A stretch of DNA of 64,000 bases, taken from contig CAIQIK010000042.1 of assembly GCA_903871855.1 (NCBI GenBank), positions 1-64,000 of the forward strand, written 5' to 3'. Shown piece after piece: positions 1 through 8,820 of the stretch. The position numbers and the translations under genes are program-made. The stretch's first letter is position 1, and the number at the start of each line of letters is the position of its first letter. The notes beneath the pieces are model-generated. The model was not told the origin of the DNA, made no database searches, and saw only the letters and a program-made list of their open reading frames with translations. This DNA is from an uncultured Caldisericota bacterium. GTDB lineage: Bacteria > Caldisericota > Caldisericia > Cryosericales > Cryosericaceae.

Positions 1-2445
1 AGCCGGCAGGATAATAGAGAACGTACTGCCTTTGCCGATTTCGCTGACCACGGCCACACGGCCGTGCATGGCCCCCACCGCCTTGCGGACGATTGCCAGG
101 CCCAGGCCGTTGCCCCCGGACTCGCGGCTGCGGCTGGGATCAATGCGAGTGAAGCGGTCCCAGATGTGAGGCAGAGCCTCTTGTGGCATGCCAGGTCCTT
201 GATCCGTGACGGCTACGGTCACCATCCCGTCGGTTCGCTGTGCAGTGACAGCAACAGCCGTCCCCTCGGGCGCATAGCGGACGGCGTTCTCCACCAAGTT
301 GTCCAGTGCGACGGTCAGCAGCTCGCGATTAGCGGTGACGGTCAGTGCCTCGGGCGGTGTCTGCAGCGTCACCGCCTTCGCGTTCAACATTTCGGCATGT
401 GCGCTGTGCAGGTCCGCCCAGATGTCCAGCAGCTGCACGGGCGCCAGCGGAGCATGTTGTTCGCGGTCGAGACGTGCCAGCAGGAGCAGCGACTCCGAGA
501 GGTGCGTGGTGCGCTCCGCCTGTGATGCGATAGCCGCGAGATGCCTGTGGAAATCCTCAGGCTGCCGGTCCTGGTTGAGCGCGACCTGCGCGTTGAGGCG
601 GATGGAACTGAGGGGTGTCCGCAGTTCGTGCCCGGCGTCTCCCGTGAATTGCTCCAGCCGGCGCATCGACTCGGCTACCGGGCGCAAGGCGAGGCTAGCT
701 GCGATCACACCGGCAAGGACGATGAACAGGAAGGCGACGGGTCCAGCCCATGTGGCTGCCTTCCACAGCTCTTGCATGTCCTGTTGGACGGGTCGCATCG
801 TCGTTCCCAGTAGGAACGTGTAGACCGTTCCGTCCTTCAGATGGCCGCTGGCGCCGATGACGCGCACAACCAGGTTGTGGCCGGGTGGGACGGAAGCGTC
901 GGTATGATTGGCGATGATGCGAGTGGTTGGCGTATCTGTACCCGTTACCACGCTCAGCAGACTGTCTGCAGGGTCAATGTTGACACCGTCTGTTCGCCCA
1001 TCCTTCAGCTGAAATTTCAGCGAGTAGACCATGCCAGTCCGGGCGACGGCCAGCGTCGAGTCCGCAATCTGGAGGGACTTCCTGGCGGCTACTGATGGGT
1101 CCAGGCCGCTCAGCAGGCTGCTGAGAGTCGCAGCGTCATGTTGCAGCGTCTTGTCGAGTCGAGCGACAGCTGCTGCCTCATATATCTGGACGAACCAGCC
1201 GGCAGCGGGCACCAGCGCCAGGCAGACAACAAGAACCGTGAGAACCGCTTGGCGCACGACAGCATGACGGAGGATCTCTTCGGAAGATGGAACAGCGCGT
1301 TCAGGCCGCCGGCCTGTCAGGTATCCCAGGGCGAACAGGAGGGCGAGAAGGACGGGGACTGCCCACAGGAGCGTATGGCGCAGGCGGATGACTTGCCAGT
1401 AGTCTGGCTCCGGAGCCACCATCTCCACCCGGACGTTGCCTTTGGTAGCGCTCGTTAGGTAGGCAGGGCGCGGAATGCCACCCTCGACGAGAGGAGCCAG
1501 ATTGCGCCATGTCGGCGGGTCGCCAGGCTTCTGATAGGCGGCGGGACCGTAGTCGACGCCCGCCCGATCTTTCAGCTTGCCGTCCATCAGGATAAGGAAC
1601 GAGCAGTCTGGGTCGGACATGGCATACGTCGCGTGCAGATATGCCGCCGAAACTTCGCCCGTCGAGAGCTCTTCAGACATGGTGTTCACTGTGGACGTCA
1701 CGACGAGGTCCGTCCCTCTGGCAAACTGTTCGCGTGCGCTAGCGTGTGTCCTGCTGATGAGGGTCCATACGACGGGAACAGCAAGCACGGCGCCGACCAG
1801 CACCAGGGCCAGTCCGCGGCGCAGCGGAGTCCACGACCTCGCTCTTTGAGTGGTGTGGTTTCCGGGCAGCAGAAGCACAGCGATGACACAGACAGCCGCG
1901 AGACACAGACACACCCACATGGCGATCATCCATGTCACCGAGGTCCTGACCTGAGCGGCAGTAGGACCTGCACTGCCGATGATGAGCTCGCCCGAGATGT
2001 TGCCCATGCCGGAATTCGAGTAGGTCACGTACAATGGCTGGAGTTCTTCCGGAGAATTCACGGGGGCAAGCGACAGGCGGTAGTGCCAGAAATTCTCTCC
2101 TATCGTTCCTCCCAAAGCTTCGTTGAGATTGTAGTCTGTCCCCACGAGGACATCGATGTTCCTGCTCGCGATGCGCACGCGGACGAACCCTCGCGCACCG
2201 AGGGCAGGCAGCTGGTCTTCGATCGCGCCTCGCACTGTCTCGTCGGTCATTACGCTGGTGTCGAGGGTTGCGATACGCCCCTGGATCGTTGTGCTCACTT
2301 CGGCCGTCGTGATCTCCTGCGTGTCCGGGTCGGCTGCACCCCGTGTTGCACGGCGCATGAGACTCCCCAGGACGATCGCGGCTACGAACAGCAGAAGTGC
2401 TATGAAAACCAGACGAGAGCGCGTTCCTGCAAACTTATGAGCCAT
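1..2445 (-). CDS. Sensor histidine kinase with three stacked membrane sensor modules (C-terminus cut by window edge)
   Basis: Membrane histidine kinase expected to phosphorylate the response regulator encoded just upstream. Its 815 visible codons run off the left edge, and probably only a few residues are missing. Six hydrophobic segments lie near residues 12-28, 160-185, 205-225, 355-372, 402-418 and 562-582, so three extracytoplasmic loops of about 130 residues each are displayed. The cytoplasmic part has the H-box GHELRTPLS with the likely phospho-acceptor His606, the N-box NLVENAVRYAPEG and the ATP-lid glycines DQGPGMP and GGNGLGLAIV. Those motifs make HisKA plus HATPase_c certain. The start is ATG after AGGGGGAGG, overlapping the regulator stop by 11 bases, which implies translational coupling. 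One extracytoplasmic loop is usual; three is odd. The ligand cannot be inferred. Confidence 0.93.
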   Translation of the reverse strand, partial: MAHKFAGTRSRLVFIALLLFVAAIVLGSLMRRATRGAADPDTQEITTAEVSTTIQGRIATLDTSVMTDETVRGAIEDQLPALGARGFVRVRIASRNIDVLVGTDYNLNEALGGTIGENFWHYRLSLAPVNSPEELQPLYVTYSNSGMGNISGELIIGSAGPTAAQVRTSVTWMIAMWVCLCLAAVCVIAVLLLPGNHTTQRARSWTPLRRGLALVLVGAVLAVPVVWTLISRTHASAREQFARGTDLVVTSTVNTMSEELSTGEVSAAYLHATYAMSDPDCSFLILMDGKLKDRAGVDYGPAAYQKPGDPPTWRNLAPLVEGGIPRPAYLTSATKGNVRVEMVAPEPDYWQVIRLRHTLLWAVPVLLALLFALGYLTGRRPERAVPSSEEILRHAVVRQAVLTVLVVCLALVPAAGWFVQIYEAAAVARLDKTLQHDAATLSSLLSGLDPSVAARKSLQIADSTLAVARTGMVYSLKFQLKDGRTDGVNIDPADSLLSVVTGTDTPTTRIIANHTDASVPPGHNLVVRVIGASGHLKDGTVYTFLLGTTMRPVQQDMQELWKAATWAGPVAFLFIVLAGVIAASLALRPVAESMRRLEQFTGDAGHELRTPLSSIRLNAQVALNQDRQPEDFHRHLAAIASQAERTTHLSESLLLLARLDREQHAPLAPVQLLDIWADLHSAHAEMLNAKAVTLQTPPEALTVTANRELLTVALDNLVENAVRYAPEGTAVAVTAQRTDGMVTVAVTDQGPGMPQEALPHIWDRFTRIDPSRSRESGGNGLGLAIVRKAVGAMHGRVAVVSEIGKGSTFSIILPA

Positions 2446-3136
2446 GTCTGTCCTCCCCCTCGGAGGGCGCGACGATGCCGTAGCCCAGTCCACGCACGGT
2501 CGTGATGAGTGGATGCGCCAGATCAGTGTCCAGCTTGGCGCGCAAATACCGCACGTGCGTGCGCAGAGTGTCGGACCACAATAACGCCTTGGCATCCCAC
2601 AAGTGGTCTTCCAGCTCTTCACGCGGTACAATACGGCCTTGGTTGCGCAGCAGATACTCGAGAAGCTGCTCTTCCTTCGTGGCCAATGGCACCGTGCTTC
2701 CGTGCAGACGACAGACATGGGTCACGGTGTCCAGTTCTACCACTCCTGCCCGCAGGATTGATGTTTTGGAGCTTCCATCCCTGCGCAGGAGCGCACGCAC
2801 CCGAGCCAGCAGTTCGTCGAGATTAAAGGGTTTGGTCAGGTAGTCGTCGGCGCCCGCGTCCAGGCCCGTGACTTTGTCGTTCGTCAGATCTCGCGCCGTC
2901 AGCACCAACACAGGCATGGCGTATCCTTCGGACCGGATCGTCCTGAGGAACGTGAGGCCGTCCATGTGGGGCATCATCAGGTCCAGCAGGACCAGGTCGT
3001 ATGCTTGCTCGATATGGACCCTGCTGAGCGCATCGCGACCGTTCAGCGCGGTGTCGACCGCCAGTCGTTCGTGCGTCAGTGCGTCGGAAAGCGCGGACAG
3101 TATCGTCGGTTCATCCTCGACAGCCAGTACTCTCAT
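2435..3136 (-). CDS. OmpR/PhoB-family response regulator
   Basis: DNA-binding response regulator of 233 residues, the partner of the overlapping histidine kinase. The receiver domain spans residues 1-115, with the acidic pair E7/D8, the phospho-acceptor Asp52 in LLDLMMPHMDG and the conserved lysine in YLTKPFN. A winged-helix output domain spans about 130-228, ending in the typical ITTVRGLGYGI. The start was set at the ATG after GGAGGAGAGTGACG. A longer open frame extends 21 codons further upstream, but that extension lacks receiver-domain character. The target genes are unknown. Family and role are certain, but no specific gene name such as phoB is justified. Confidence 0.96.
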   Translation of the reverse strand: MRVLAVEDEPTILSALSDALTHERLAVDTALNGRDALSRVHIEQAYDLVLLDLMMPHMDGLTFLRTIRSEGYAMPVLVLTARDLTNDKVTGLDAGADDYLTKPFNLDELLARVRALLRRDGSSKTSILRAGVVELDTVTHVCRLHGSTVPLATKEEQLLEYLLRNQGRIVPREELEDHLWDAKALLWSDTLRTHVRYLRAKLDTDLAHPLITTVRGLGYGIVAPSEGEDRHGS

Positions 3137-3287
3137 CGTCACTCTCCTCCTCTCTCCCAATGTCGCAGGTTTCTCTGCGCGCCCCGATGATAACAGCATA
3201 GCGTTAACCCATCGTTAAGTGGAGACGTGCCGGTTGCGCTCTGGCGACATGAGGACACAATACTTGCATGACGAACGACAGCTGGAA

Positions 3288-3329
3288 TGTGAAGACCATT
3301 GTACCTGGTACAAAAGGCGCTCACAATTC
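3288..3329. promoter_or_regulatory. Nested palindrome, copy C, directly before the YgjP-like gene
   Basis: The element reads TGTGAA, 7 bases, GTACCTGGTAC, 9 bases, TCACAATTC, and ends three bases before the ATG of the metallopeptidase gene. The central 11 bases are a palindrome and the outer TGTGA/TCACA form a second, concentric dyad. The same architecture occurs at 30334-30376 and 31797-31839. It could be an operator for a dimeric repressor or an RNA hairpin over the start codon. No clear Shine-Dalgarno lies between it and the ATG. Confidence 0.6.
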
Positions 3330-3332
3330 ATT

Positions 3333-4049
3333 ATGAGCGTGAAGAAGCCGGACGGTGAACAGCGCAGGAGTCCCGTCGCCGGCACGTATGTGCTGGTGCG
3401 GTCACGCCGCCGGACCGTGGGGTTGGAGGTGCGGCCTGACGCCACGCTCGTCGTACGAGCCCCGGTTCGCACGCCGGTATGGTTCGTGGAGTCCCTGCTG
3501 CGGGAGAAGGCGGGATGGATTGAGGACAAGCTTGCGAAGGCGCGCAATCACGTATCCCTCCTGCCACGGCATGACTTCCTGACGGGTGAGCACTTCCCGT
3601 ACCTGGGGCGAGAATGGCCTGTCGCAGTGTTTGCGTTCCAGTCGCAGCCGCTTTCGTTTGACCCCGCGACGGGGTTTACGCTGGACATGGCGGCGTTCGA
3701 CCGCGGAGAAGTGGTCTTCGAGAAGTGGTACCGTGCCCAGGCGCGCAAATTGTTGAGCGAGCGCATACAGTACTATGCGCCCCTGGTCGGCGTGAGCGTT
3801 CCACATCTGCGCATCACCGGAGCTGAGCGGCGCTGGGGATCGTGCAGTACGAGCGGCACCGTCAGTTTCGCTTGGCGCCTCATCATGGCTCCCATGGATG
3901 TGGTTGACTATGTGGTTGTGCACGAACTGGCACACCTGCGCGAGATGAACCACTCTGCGCGGTTCTGGACGGTCGTCGCGTCGATCCTTCCGGACTACGA
4001 CACGCGCCGGCACTGGCTGAAGGACCATGGCGGGCTGCTGACGATCTGA
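3333..4049 (+). CDS. YgjP/SprT-like zinc metallopeptidase (DUF45)
   Basis: Predicted zinc metallopeptidase of 238 residues in the YgjP (DUF45, M48-like) family. The C-terminal half carries VVVHELAHLREMNHSARFW. HELAH is the HExxH zinc motif, and the later histidine plus the aromatic HSxxFW pattern are typical of YgjP. The segment RRWGSCS about 40 residues before it is also a family hallmark. No signal peptide is present, so the protein is cytoplasmic. The ATG at 3333 was chosen because the family-like sequence starts there; the frame stays open 38 codons upstream but crosses the palindromic element. The substrate is unknown in the family. The gene is followed by a hairpin terminator shared with the convergent acetyltransferase. 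Confidence 0.88.
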   Translation: MSVKKPDGEQRRSPVAGTYVLVRSRRRTVGLEVRPDATLVVRAPVRTPVWFVESLLREKAGWIEDKLAKARNHVSLLPRHDFLTGEHFPYLGREWPVAVFAFQSQPLSFDPATGFTLDMAAFDRGEVVFEKWYRAQARKLLSERIQYYAPLVGVSVPHLRITGAERRWGSCSTSGTVSFAWRLIMAPMDVVDYVVVHELAHLREMNHSARFWTVVASILPDYDTRRHWLKDHGGLLTI

Positions 4050-4103
4050 GGAGACTTCGTGAAGAGGGCCGTGCCGGGCAGACGGCATGGTTTCTTGTGT
4101 GCA

Positions 4104-4136
4104 CGGAGACACCCCGGGTTACTCTGGGGTTTCTCC
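4104..4136. terminator. Hairpin between convergent genes
   Basis: The inverted repeat GGAGACACCCCGG / CTGGGGTTTCTCC with a short loop sits between the metallopeptidase stop and the stop of the opposite-strand acetyltransferase. It is followed by ATTT on the plus strand. Its position suits a bidirectional terminator, although the T-tract is weak. Confidence 0.6.
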
Positions 4137-4140
4137 ATTT

Positions 4141-4959
4141 CTAGCGGCGCAGGATCCACCAGATGTCGCGGCCGGTGAAGCCACAACGGCGGAAAAGGTG
4201 GTCGGGTTCACAGGGGTTCTTCACCTGACCAGCAACCGTCGTGAACGCGACCCTCTGCTCCAGGCGATAGACAAGTTCTTGGACGAGCATGGTGCCTAGT
4301 CCGAGACCGCGGAACGCAGGCAGGACTTGGACCCACTCGAGGGATGCTTCGCCAGTGAGCCTGTCAGTCTCGGCGATGCCAAGAGCGACAGGACGCTTCT
4401 CCTTGCGATCGATGACCCACAGCCAGGCGCGCGGGTCGAAAACCGGGCGCTTCGTCCACATCGTGACCTCATCGGTGCCCGGCGTAGGAGCATCATAGCA
4501 GGCATGCAGGATCGTGGCCACGAGCGGAAGTTCAGTTGTCATGTCCACCTCGCGGATGGTGTAGCCGGGGACCGTGGCGCGCAGCGGCAGCTCGCTGCCG
4601 GTATGGAGCAGGCGGAAGAAGGCTTCCTTGTGCTCAAACCATGGGGCAAGAGGAGCCACGAAGTCGTTGTGAATATATACGGTTGGTACCCCGTCCAGCT
4701 TGACCGACGCGGCCTTGAGGGGATCCTGCGTCCGTGTGCCATAGATGAGCAGTTTTCCGGGCTCTCGCAGTTCGACGCCCGTCACCGAACCGGCGTCATC
4801 GATAAACCGGCACTCCAGGGACTGGAGGCGCATGACGGTCTTCCACAGTGCATTTGGTAGAATGCGTGACGGGTCCTTGCGGTAAAGGGCGCGAAGCGCC
4901 GCCTCGTCGGGTGACGTGTCTCTGGGCGGGGCTATGACTGCTGCTTTTCGTCGGGACAT
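4141..4959 (-). CDS. GNAT-family N-acetyltransferase
   Basis: Protein of 272 residues with a GNAT fold in the C-terminal half. EWVQVLPAFRGLGLGTMLVQELV at about residues 210-232 matches motif A, with the R/QxxGxG/A pyrophosphate loop of acetyl-CoA binding. CGFTGRDIWWILRR at the C-terminus fits the last strand of the fold. The N-terminal 130 residues resemble no family I can name and may set substrate specificity. No export signal is present. The substrate cannot be inferred and the gene appears monocistronic. Its upstream region holds the palindromic repeats at 5064-5175. Confidence 0.82.
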   Translation of the reverse strand: MSRRKAAVIAPPRDTSPDEAALRALYRKDPSRILPNALWKTVMRLQSLECRFIDDAGSVTGVELREPGKLLIYGTRTQDPLKAASVKLDGVPTVYIHNDFVAPLAPWFEHKEAFFRLLHTGSELPLRATVPGYTIREVDMTTELPLVATILHACYDAPTPGTDEVTMWTKRPVFDPRAWLWVIDRKEKRPVALGIAETDRLTGEASLEWVQVLPAFRGLGLGTMLVQELVYRLEQRVAFTTVAGQVKNPCEPDHLFRRCGFTGRDIWWILRR

Positions 4960-5063
4960 AGGGGCAGGATAGCGCCCCTGCGGCTCACGTCAACCGTCAC
5001 GTTTCTGATGCGGCTTGACATTCCAGTGGAGGTGAACAGCCACCCCTGGGTTCGACATATGAG

Positions 5064-5175
5064 TTCCCGCCTTCGCGGGAACGACGACAATAGATTCTCT
5101 GGTTTGTCATGCCCGCGCAGGCGGGCATCCAGCCTTTTCATATCGCATGGGTTTCCCACAACGGCGGGAACGACA
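5064..5175. repeat. Compound palindromic repeat (GTCATNCCCGC...GCGGGAACGAC family)
   Basis: Two units are present. TTCCCGCCTTCGCGGGAA is a perfect palindrome at 5064-5081. From 5106 a 70-bp unit runs GTCATGCCCGCGCAGGCGGG, ATCCA, a 20-base linker, then GGCGGGAACGAC to about 5174. The unit folds as two hairpins with complementary outer ends. Similar units occur near 10406, 31662, 34732, 50917 and 55349, always between genes. Confidence 0.85.
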
Positions 5176-5198
5176 GACCAAAGGCTTTGTGTGTGGTG

Positions 5199-5684
5199 TC
5201 AGCTGTTCAGCAGATCCTTGGCCCAGCGGATCAGGTCGGCAGAGCACTGCTCCTTGTCCATCTTGAGCGGCAGCTTGAAGCCGATGTGGCCGACGACCTT
5301 GGCTCCCGGCACCAGCGATGTCAAGATTCGACGGGTCTTCACGTCGTTGTCGCCGTAGCTGGTAAAGAAGGCAACCCTTGTTCCCTTGAGGTCGGCACCC
5401 TTCAGGAACGTGCGCACAGCCGGGGCAGGGCGTTTGTTCCAGACAGGTGTCCCAACGAAAACCAGATCATAGTGCCCGGCGTCATGAGCCAGCGGTCGGA
5501 GTGGGGGTGTGGCGCCGGTGGCAGCCAGAAATCCGCCCTTGAAGTACTTCATAAACCCGTGTGTAGGGTGCGGTTTGACCAGCTCCAGTTCCATGGAATC
5601 CAAAGCAAGCTCCTTGGCAAGCGTCCGGGCCAGAAACCGGACGTCACCGTCCAGTGAATAGAACACGACTAGTGCATTTGGCAT
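5199..5684 (-). CDS. Flavodoxin family protein
   Basis: Protein of 161 residues resembling FMN-binding flavodoxins. The N-terminal VVFYSLDGDVRFLARTLAKEL is the first strand and phosphate-binding loop (usually a T/S-x-T-G-x-T type; here SLDGDVRFL, so somewhat degenerate). YDLVFVGTPVWNKRPAPAVRTFL at about residues 93-115 is the second FMN-contacting loop. It would act as a cytoplasmic one-electron carrier or quinone/menaquinone reductase-like protein. The start follows AAGGGAGGTAAATA. It is on the same strand as the upstream nitroreductase with about 130 bp between, so separate transcription is possible. The partner is unknown. Confidence 0.85.
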   Translation of the reverse strand: MPNALVVFYSLDGDVRFLARTLAKELALDSMELELVKPHPTHGFMKYFKGGFLAATGATPPLRPLAHDAGHYDLVFVGTPVWNKRPAPAVRTFLKGADLKGTRVAFFTSYGDNDVKTRRILTSLVPGAKVVGHIGFKLPLKMDKEQCSADLIRWAKDLLNS

Positions 5685-5771
5685 TATTTACCTCCCTTTC
5701 AGCTCAGGCTAGTCCTGCATACTATTGTGTCAAGTGGAGGCCTCTTCGCAGCAGGCCGGGCCAGGAACCGT

Positions 5772-5810
5772 AGGGAGGACAGCCGGGCGGTGATCCCGCA
5801 TACCCTCCCT
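5772..5810 (-). terminator. Possible hairpin after the nitroreductase gene
   Basis: AGGGAGG at 5772-5778 pairs with CCTCCCT at 5804-5810, with an inner CGGG/CCCG pair. It lies just beyond the nitroreductase stop and upstream of the flavodoxin gene. No clear T-tract is present, so the call is weak. Confidence 0.3.
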
Positions 5811-5817
5811 GGTGGAA

Positions 5818-6576
5818 CTATGCGTGGATGCCGGTCGGCTTCTTCCCCAGCGATGCGCAGTAGATGACAAACTGCTGCTCAGGGTCGAAGCCAAGATACG
5901 CGTTGAACTCGTCGTCCAGGAATGCGTTGATGCCGCAGACGCCGCAACCGATAGGCTCGGCAGCCAGGTACAGATTTTGGCAGACATGACCTGCGTCGAG
6001 GAACAGGCCGCGGTAAGCGCGCTGGTTGTAGCGCCAGACCATGCGGTAGGGCACGGCGGTCCAGATGAACGTGACGGCGCTCAGCTCGACCATCTTCTGG
6101 TCGCCGCACAGATGCATGACGTCCTGCGGTGTCTGTACTCCGGGTTTGACGAGCTGCAGTTTGTGTAGGGTGGCGAGGAATCGGTAGATCCCCGGCTGCA
6201 GTCCCGTGACCGCCCGGACCATGAGGTAGGTCTCAAAGGCATGGCGGGCACCCCCTGAGGGAACGGTACGTAGGGTACACGGACGCGGCGTGACGGCCTT
6301 GACGCCTTGCGTGCACCACAGGAGGAAGGAGAGCTCCTCAAGGGTGAGAGCCTCGTCGCGGTACAGGCGGATGCTCTGGCGCCGTTCGATAGCCGTCCGA
6401 AGGTCGATAGACGGGATGACCAGCGTTTTCGGATCCGGCAGATCGATCATGGGCATGCTGTCGTCAAATGGCAATTCGAGGGGTGGTTGTGGAAGACCTT
6501 TTTCCTGGTCCGAAGGTTCGTCCGGCATGTCGGACGCGTAGCGTGTGTCGTGCAGAAACTGCTGGCCAATCCCCAT
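5818..6576 (-). CDS. SagB/ThcOx-type nitroreductase-fold dehydrogenase
   Basis: FMN-dependent dehydrogenase of the SagB branch of the nitroreductase superfamily, 252 residues. ERRQSIRLYRDEALTLEELSFLLWCTQGV at about residues 64-92 is the N-terminal FMN-contact region. RTVPSGGARHAFETYLMV is the SagB-type signature following it, and GLFLDAGHVCQNLYLAAEPIGCGVCGINAF precedes the C-terminal strand. SagB relatives oxidise azolines in peptide maturation, but stand-alone copies like this one, with no cyclodehydratase or precursor peptide visible nearby, have unknown substrates. The start follows GAGGTG. The family is certain; the pathway is not. Confidence 0.9.
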   Translation of the reverse strand: MGIGQQFLHDTRYASDMPDEPSDQEKGLPQPPLELPFDDSMPMIDLPDPKTLVIPSIDLRTAIERRQSIRLYRDEALTLEELSFLLWCTQGVKAVTPRPCTLRTVPSGGARHAFETYLMVRAVTGLQPGIYRFLATLHKLQLVKPGVQTPQDVMHLCGDQKMVELSAVTFIWTAVPYRMVWRYNQRAYRGLFLDAGHVCQNLYLAAEPIGCGVCGINAFLDDEFNAYLGFDPEQQFVIYCASLGKKPTGIHA

Positions 6577-6720
6577 GGTTCACCTCGGCATCGTGGTATG
6601 CTTTCAGTGTAGCCGTCCCCGAATTGTTTGCAATCCGAACGGATATCGCACAGGGGTGGTGTAACCATTTGTTCCCGCTCGCGTTATCTTATAAAGATAG
6701 AGCGGTAGAGGAGAACAGTA

Positions 6721-8691
6721 ATGAAACATGTTGGGCGCATCCTGATAGCGGTCCTGGTTGTGTTTGTCCTGGCTGTTTTCTGGTATGCCCGGGCGGGTGA
6801 AGCTGTTGTTATGCGGTATGTCTTCACCAATGCGACAGGCATCGCCGAGGGGACAACGTGGGTGCGATCGGACAAGGGGCTCTTTGGGGGACCGGTCACA
6901 GCCATTGCCAGCCTCTCTTCTGACGAATCGGTCGTCTACACCGGCACACGTGAAGATGAAATCTACGTCTCCTCCGATGGAGGAACCCGTTGGACGCCAC
7001 TCGGTGGCGCTTCATCCGGCCGCTATGTCGCAGGCATTGAGCTTGACCCAAGGGCGGGTGGGAAGATTGTCGGCAAGGCTATATATGGCGCCGGCTTCTT
7101 CCTTTCCGAAGACGGAGGTCAGACGTGGAAGAACGCGAGTCGAGGCCTGGGCAGCCGGTCGGTATCGTGCCTTGCTTCTGCTGCTGACGCCCCTGACACC
7201 TTGTTTGCAGGCACGGGCGATGCCGGCCTCTTCGTCTCGCGGGATGGAGGCCGTTCGTGGAGCCGGACGGGTCGCAAGAACCTGGGGGACCGCATCATGG
7301 CCGTTGATGTCACCAGGGACGGCAGGACGGTCTACGCAGGAACGCAGGAGAGTGGTCTCTTCGTCTCGCGGGATGCAGGCGACACATGGAATGCCACCCC
7401 CCTGCCATTCGGGTCACAGTGCATGGTGACGGGCATCGATATCGATCCCGCGGACGAGCTCAATCTGGTTGTCACCGTGACCGGTGGCGGCGCAGGATTG
7501 TCGAAGGACGGAGGCCGGACGTGGGTCACTTCCCGAAAGGGATCGCTCCCGTCAGACTGTGCGGCGGTTCACTTCCTTTCGGATGGTGCGCCCGGACTTG
7601 CCGTCGGCACGCAATCCGGTGCACTGTACTTCTCGGCAAACGGTCTCGACTGGCAGCTGATGTTTCGGCTGCCCGACGGCGGGCATGTCTTCGGATTGAC
7701 GTGCTCAGGCACGCGAGTGCTGGCTGCAACATCACATGGGGTCTTCTCTTCTGCTGACGGCATTACATGGAGTGAATCCAGCAATGGTATCACGAACCTG
7801 ACTCTTGCCGGATTGGCCGCGTCGCCGGTCGATGCAGGTGTCCTCTTCGCGGCAACGGACGAGGGGGTCTTCCGCAGTCCCGACGCCGGCATCTCGTGGT
7901 CACACTGCTCCGAGTCGAAGGGGATTATGAGCGTTCTCGTGCTGCACGACGGACGCACTGTCCTTGCCGGCACGTCCGATGGGTCAGTGTTGCGCAGTGC
8001 TGACGGCGGGGATCACTGGATTACCATCACTCGCGGTATCCCCGGCGTCAGGGTGAGCATCTTGGCGTCCAGCCCTACGGGGCCTACGATAGTCTATGCT
8101 GGTACGGACGGGGGATTCGCGGTTTCGAGCGATGGAGGTCTGACCTGGGAACCGAGAAACATCGGTCTCACCACCAAGGCTCTAGCCGGGACCCCGACAC
8201 CGCGCGCCGAGATTGCCGCGCTTCTGCCGGATGTCAAGACACCGGGCACGGTGATCCTCTCACTGCTGGGCCAGGGCTTGTACGTAACGACGGACGATGG
8301 TAGCCACTGGAATCGTCTGCAGTCATCGATTGGCACACCCTGGGTCGACAGCCTCGCCGTCGACGAACAGACAGGTCGGCTCTACGCCGGCACAGATGCT
8401 TGGGATGTGTATATCTCGCAAAACGGCGGGACGACGTGGTCCCGGTCCAGCAGCGGGCTGTCGACCATCCTCTCCGTATCTGGAGCGGTCAACACGATTA
8501 CAGTCGCCCGGGACGGCACGGTATACGCAGGAACGCAGGCACGCGGAGTGGCGATGTCACAAGACGATGGGGTCACGTGGCAGCGCCTAAACAGCAGTCT
8601 GCCCGACCTTGACGTACGGCGTATCATTGTGGCAGGGGGCCGCGTATTCGCCATGACGGCACACTGCGTAGTTCGCCTCCAGGCTCAGTAG
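6721..8691 (+). CDS. Membrane-anchored BNR/YVTN beta-propeller protein
   Basis: Protein of 656 residues with an N-terminal hydrophobic segment (residues 5-22) acting as signal anchor or signal peptide. The rest is built of about 13 repeats of the type GTxxxGVFxSxDGGxTWxxxxxGL, with the Asp-box SxDGGxxW typical of BNR/sialidase and HCF136-like propellers. It is therefore extracytoplasmic and probably forms one or two beta-propellers. No catalytic residues of sialidases are visible. Unlike the other secreted proteins here it has no stalk domain. Upstream GAGGAGAACAGTA is a good ribosome site, and TTGTTC with TATAAA 15 bases later is a weak promoter candidate. Function is unknown; a surface-binding or assembly role is inferred. 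Confidence 0.85.
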   Translation: MKHVGRILIAVLVVFVLAVFWYARAGEAVVMRYVFTNATGIAEGTTWVRSDKGLFGGPVTAIASLSSDESVVYTGTREDEIYVSSDGGTRWTPLGGASSGRYVAGIELDPRAGGKIVGKAIYGAGFFLSEDGGQTWKNASRGLGSRSVSCLASAADAPDTLFAGTGDAGLFVSRDGGRSWSRTGRKNLGDRIMAVDVTRDGRTVYAGTQESGLFVSRDAGDTWNATPLPFGSQCMVTGIDIDPADELNLVVTVTGGGAGLSKDGGRTWVTSRKGSLPSDCAAVHFLSDGAPGLAVGTQSGALYFSANGLDWQLMFRLPDGGHVFGLTCSGTRVLAATSHGVFSSADGITWSESSNGITNLTLAGLAASPVDAGVLFAATDEGVFRSPDAGISWSHCSESKGIMSVLVLHDGRTVLAGTSDGSVLRSADGGDHWITITRGIPGVRVSILASSPTGPTIVYAGTDGGFAVSSDGGLTWEPRNIGLTTKALAGTPTPRAEIAALLPDVKTPGTVILSLLGQGLYVTTDDGSHWNRLQSSIGTPWVDSLAVDEQTGRLYAGTDAWDVYISQNGGTTWSRSSSGLSTILSVSGAVNTITVARDGTVYAGTQARGVAMSQDDGVTWQRLNSSLPDLDVRRIIVAGGRVFAMTAHCVVRLQAQ

Positions 8692-8820
8692 TTCGCCAGA
8701 ACCCGGCGCTCAAAACCGAGGGCGCCCGAGATGTGATCCAAGGCTGTCCAGTCGGTCGCAGCATTGCGTCCTGCTGCAACACGGTAGTCGCGGAGTGCTC
8801 GACTCATCTTGGAGGTTTCG

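Noticed and set aside
1633-2505. Plus-strand open frame opposite the histidine kinase (about 290 codons)
   Set aside because: The minus strand encodes clear kinase motifs throughout; this frame has none and an Arg/Cys/His-rich composition.
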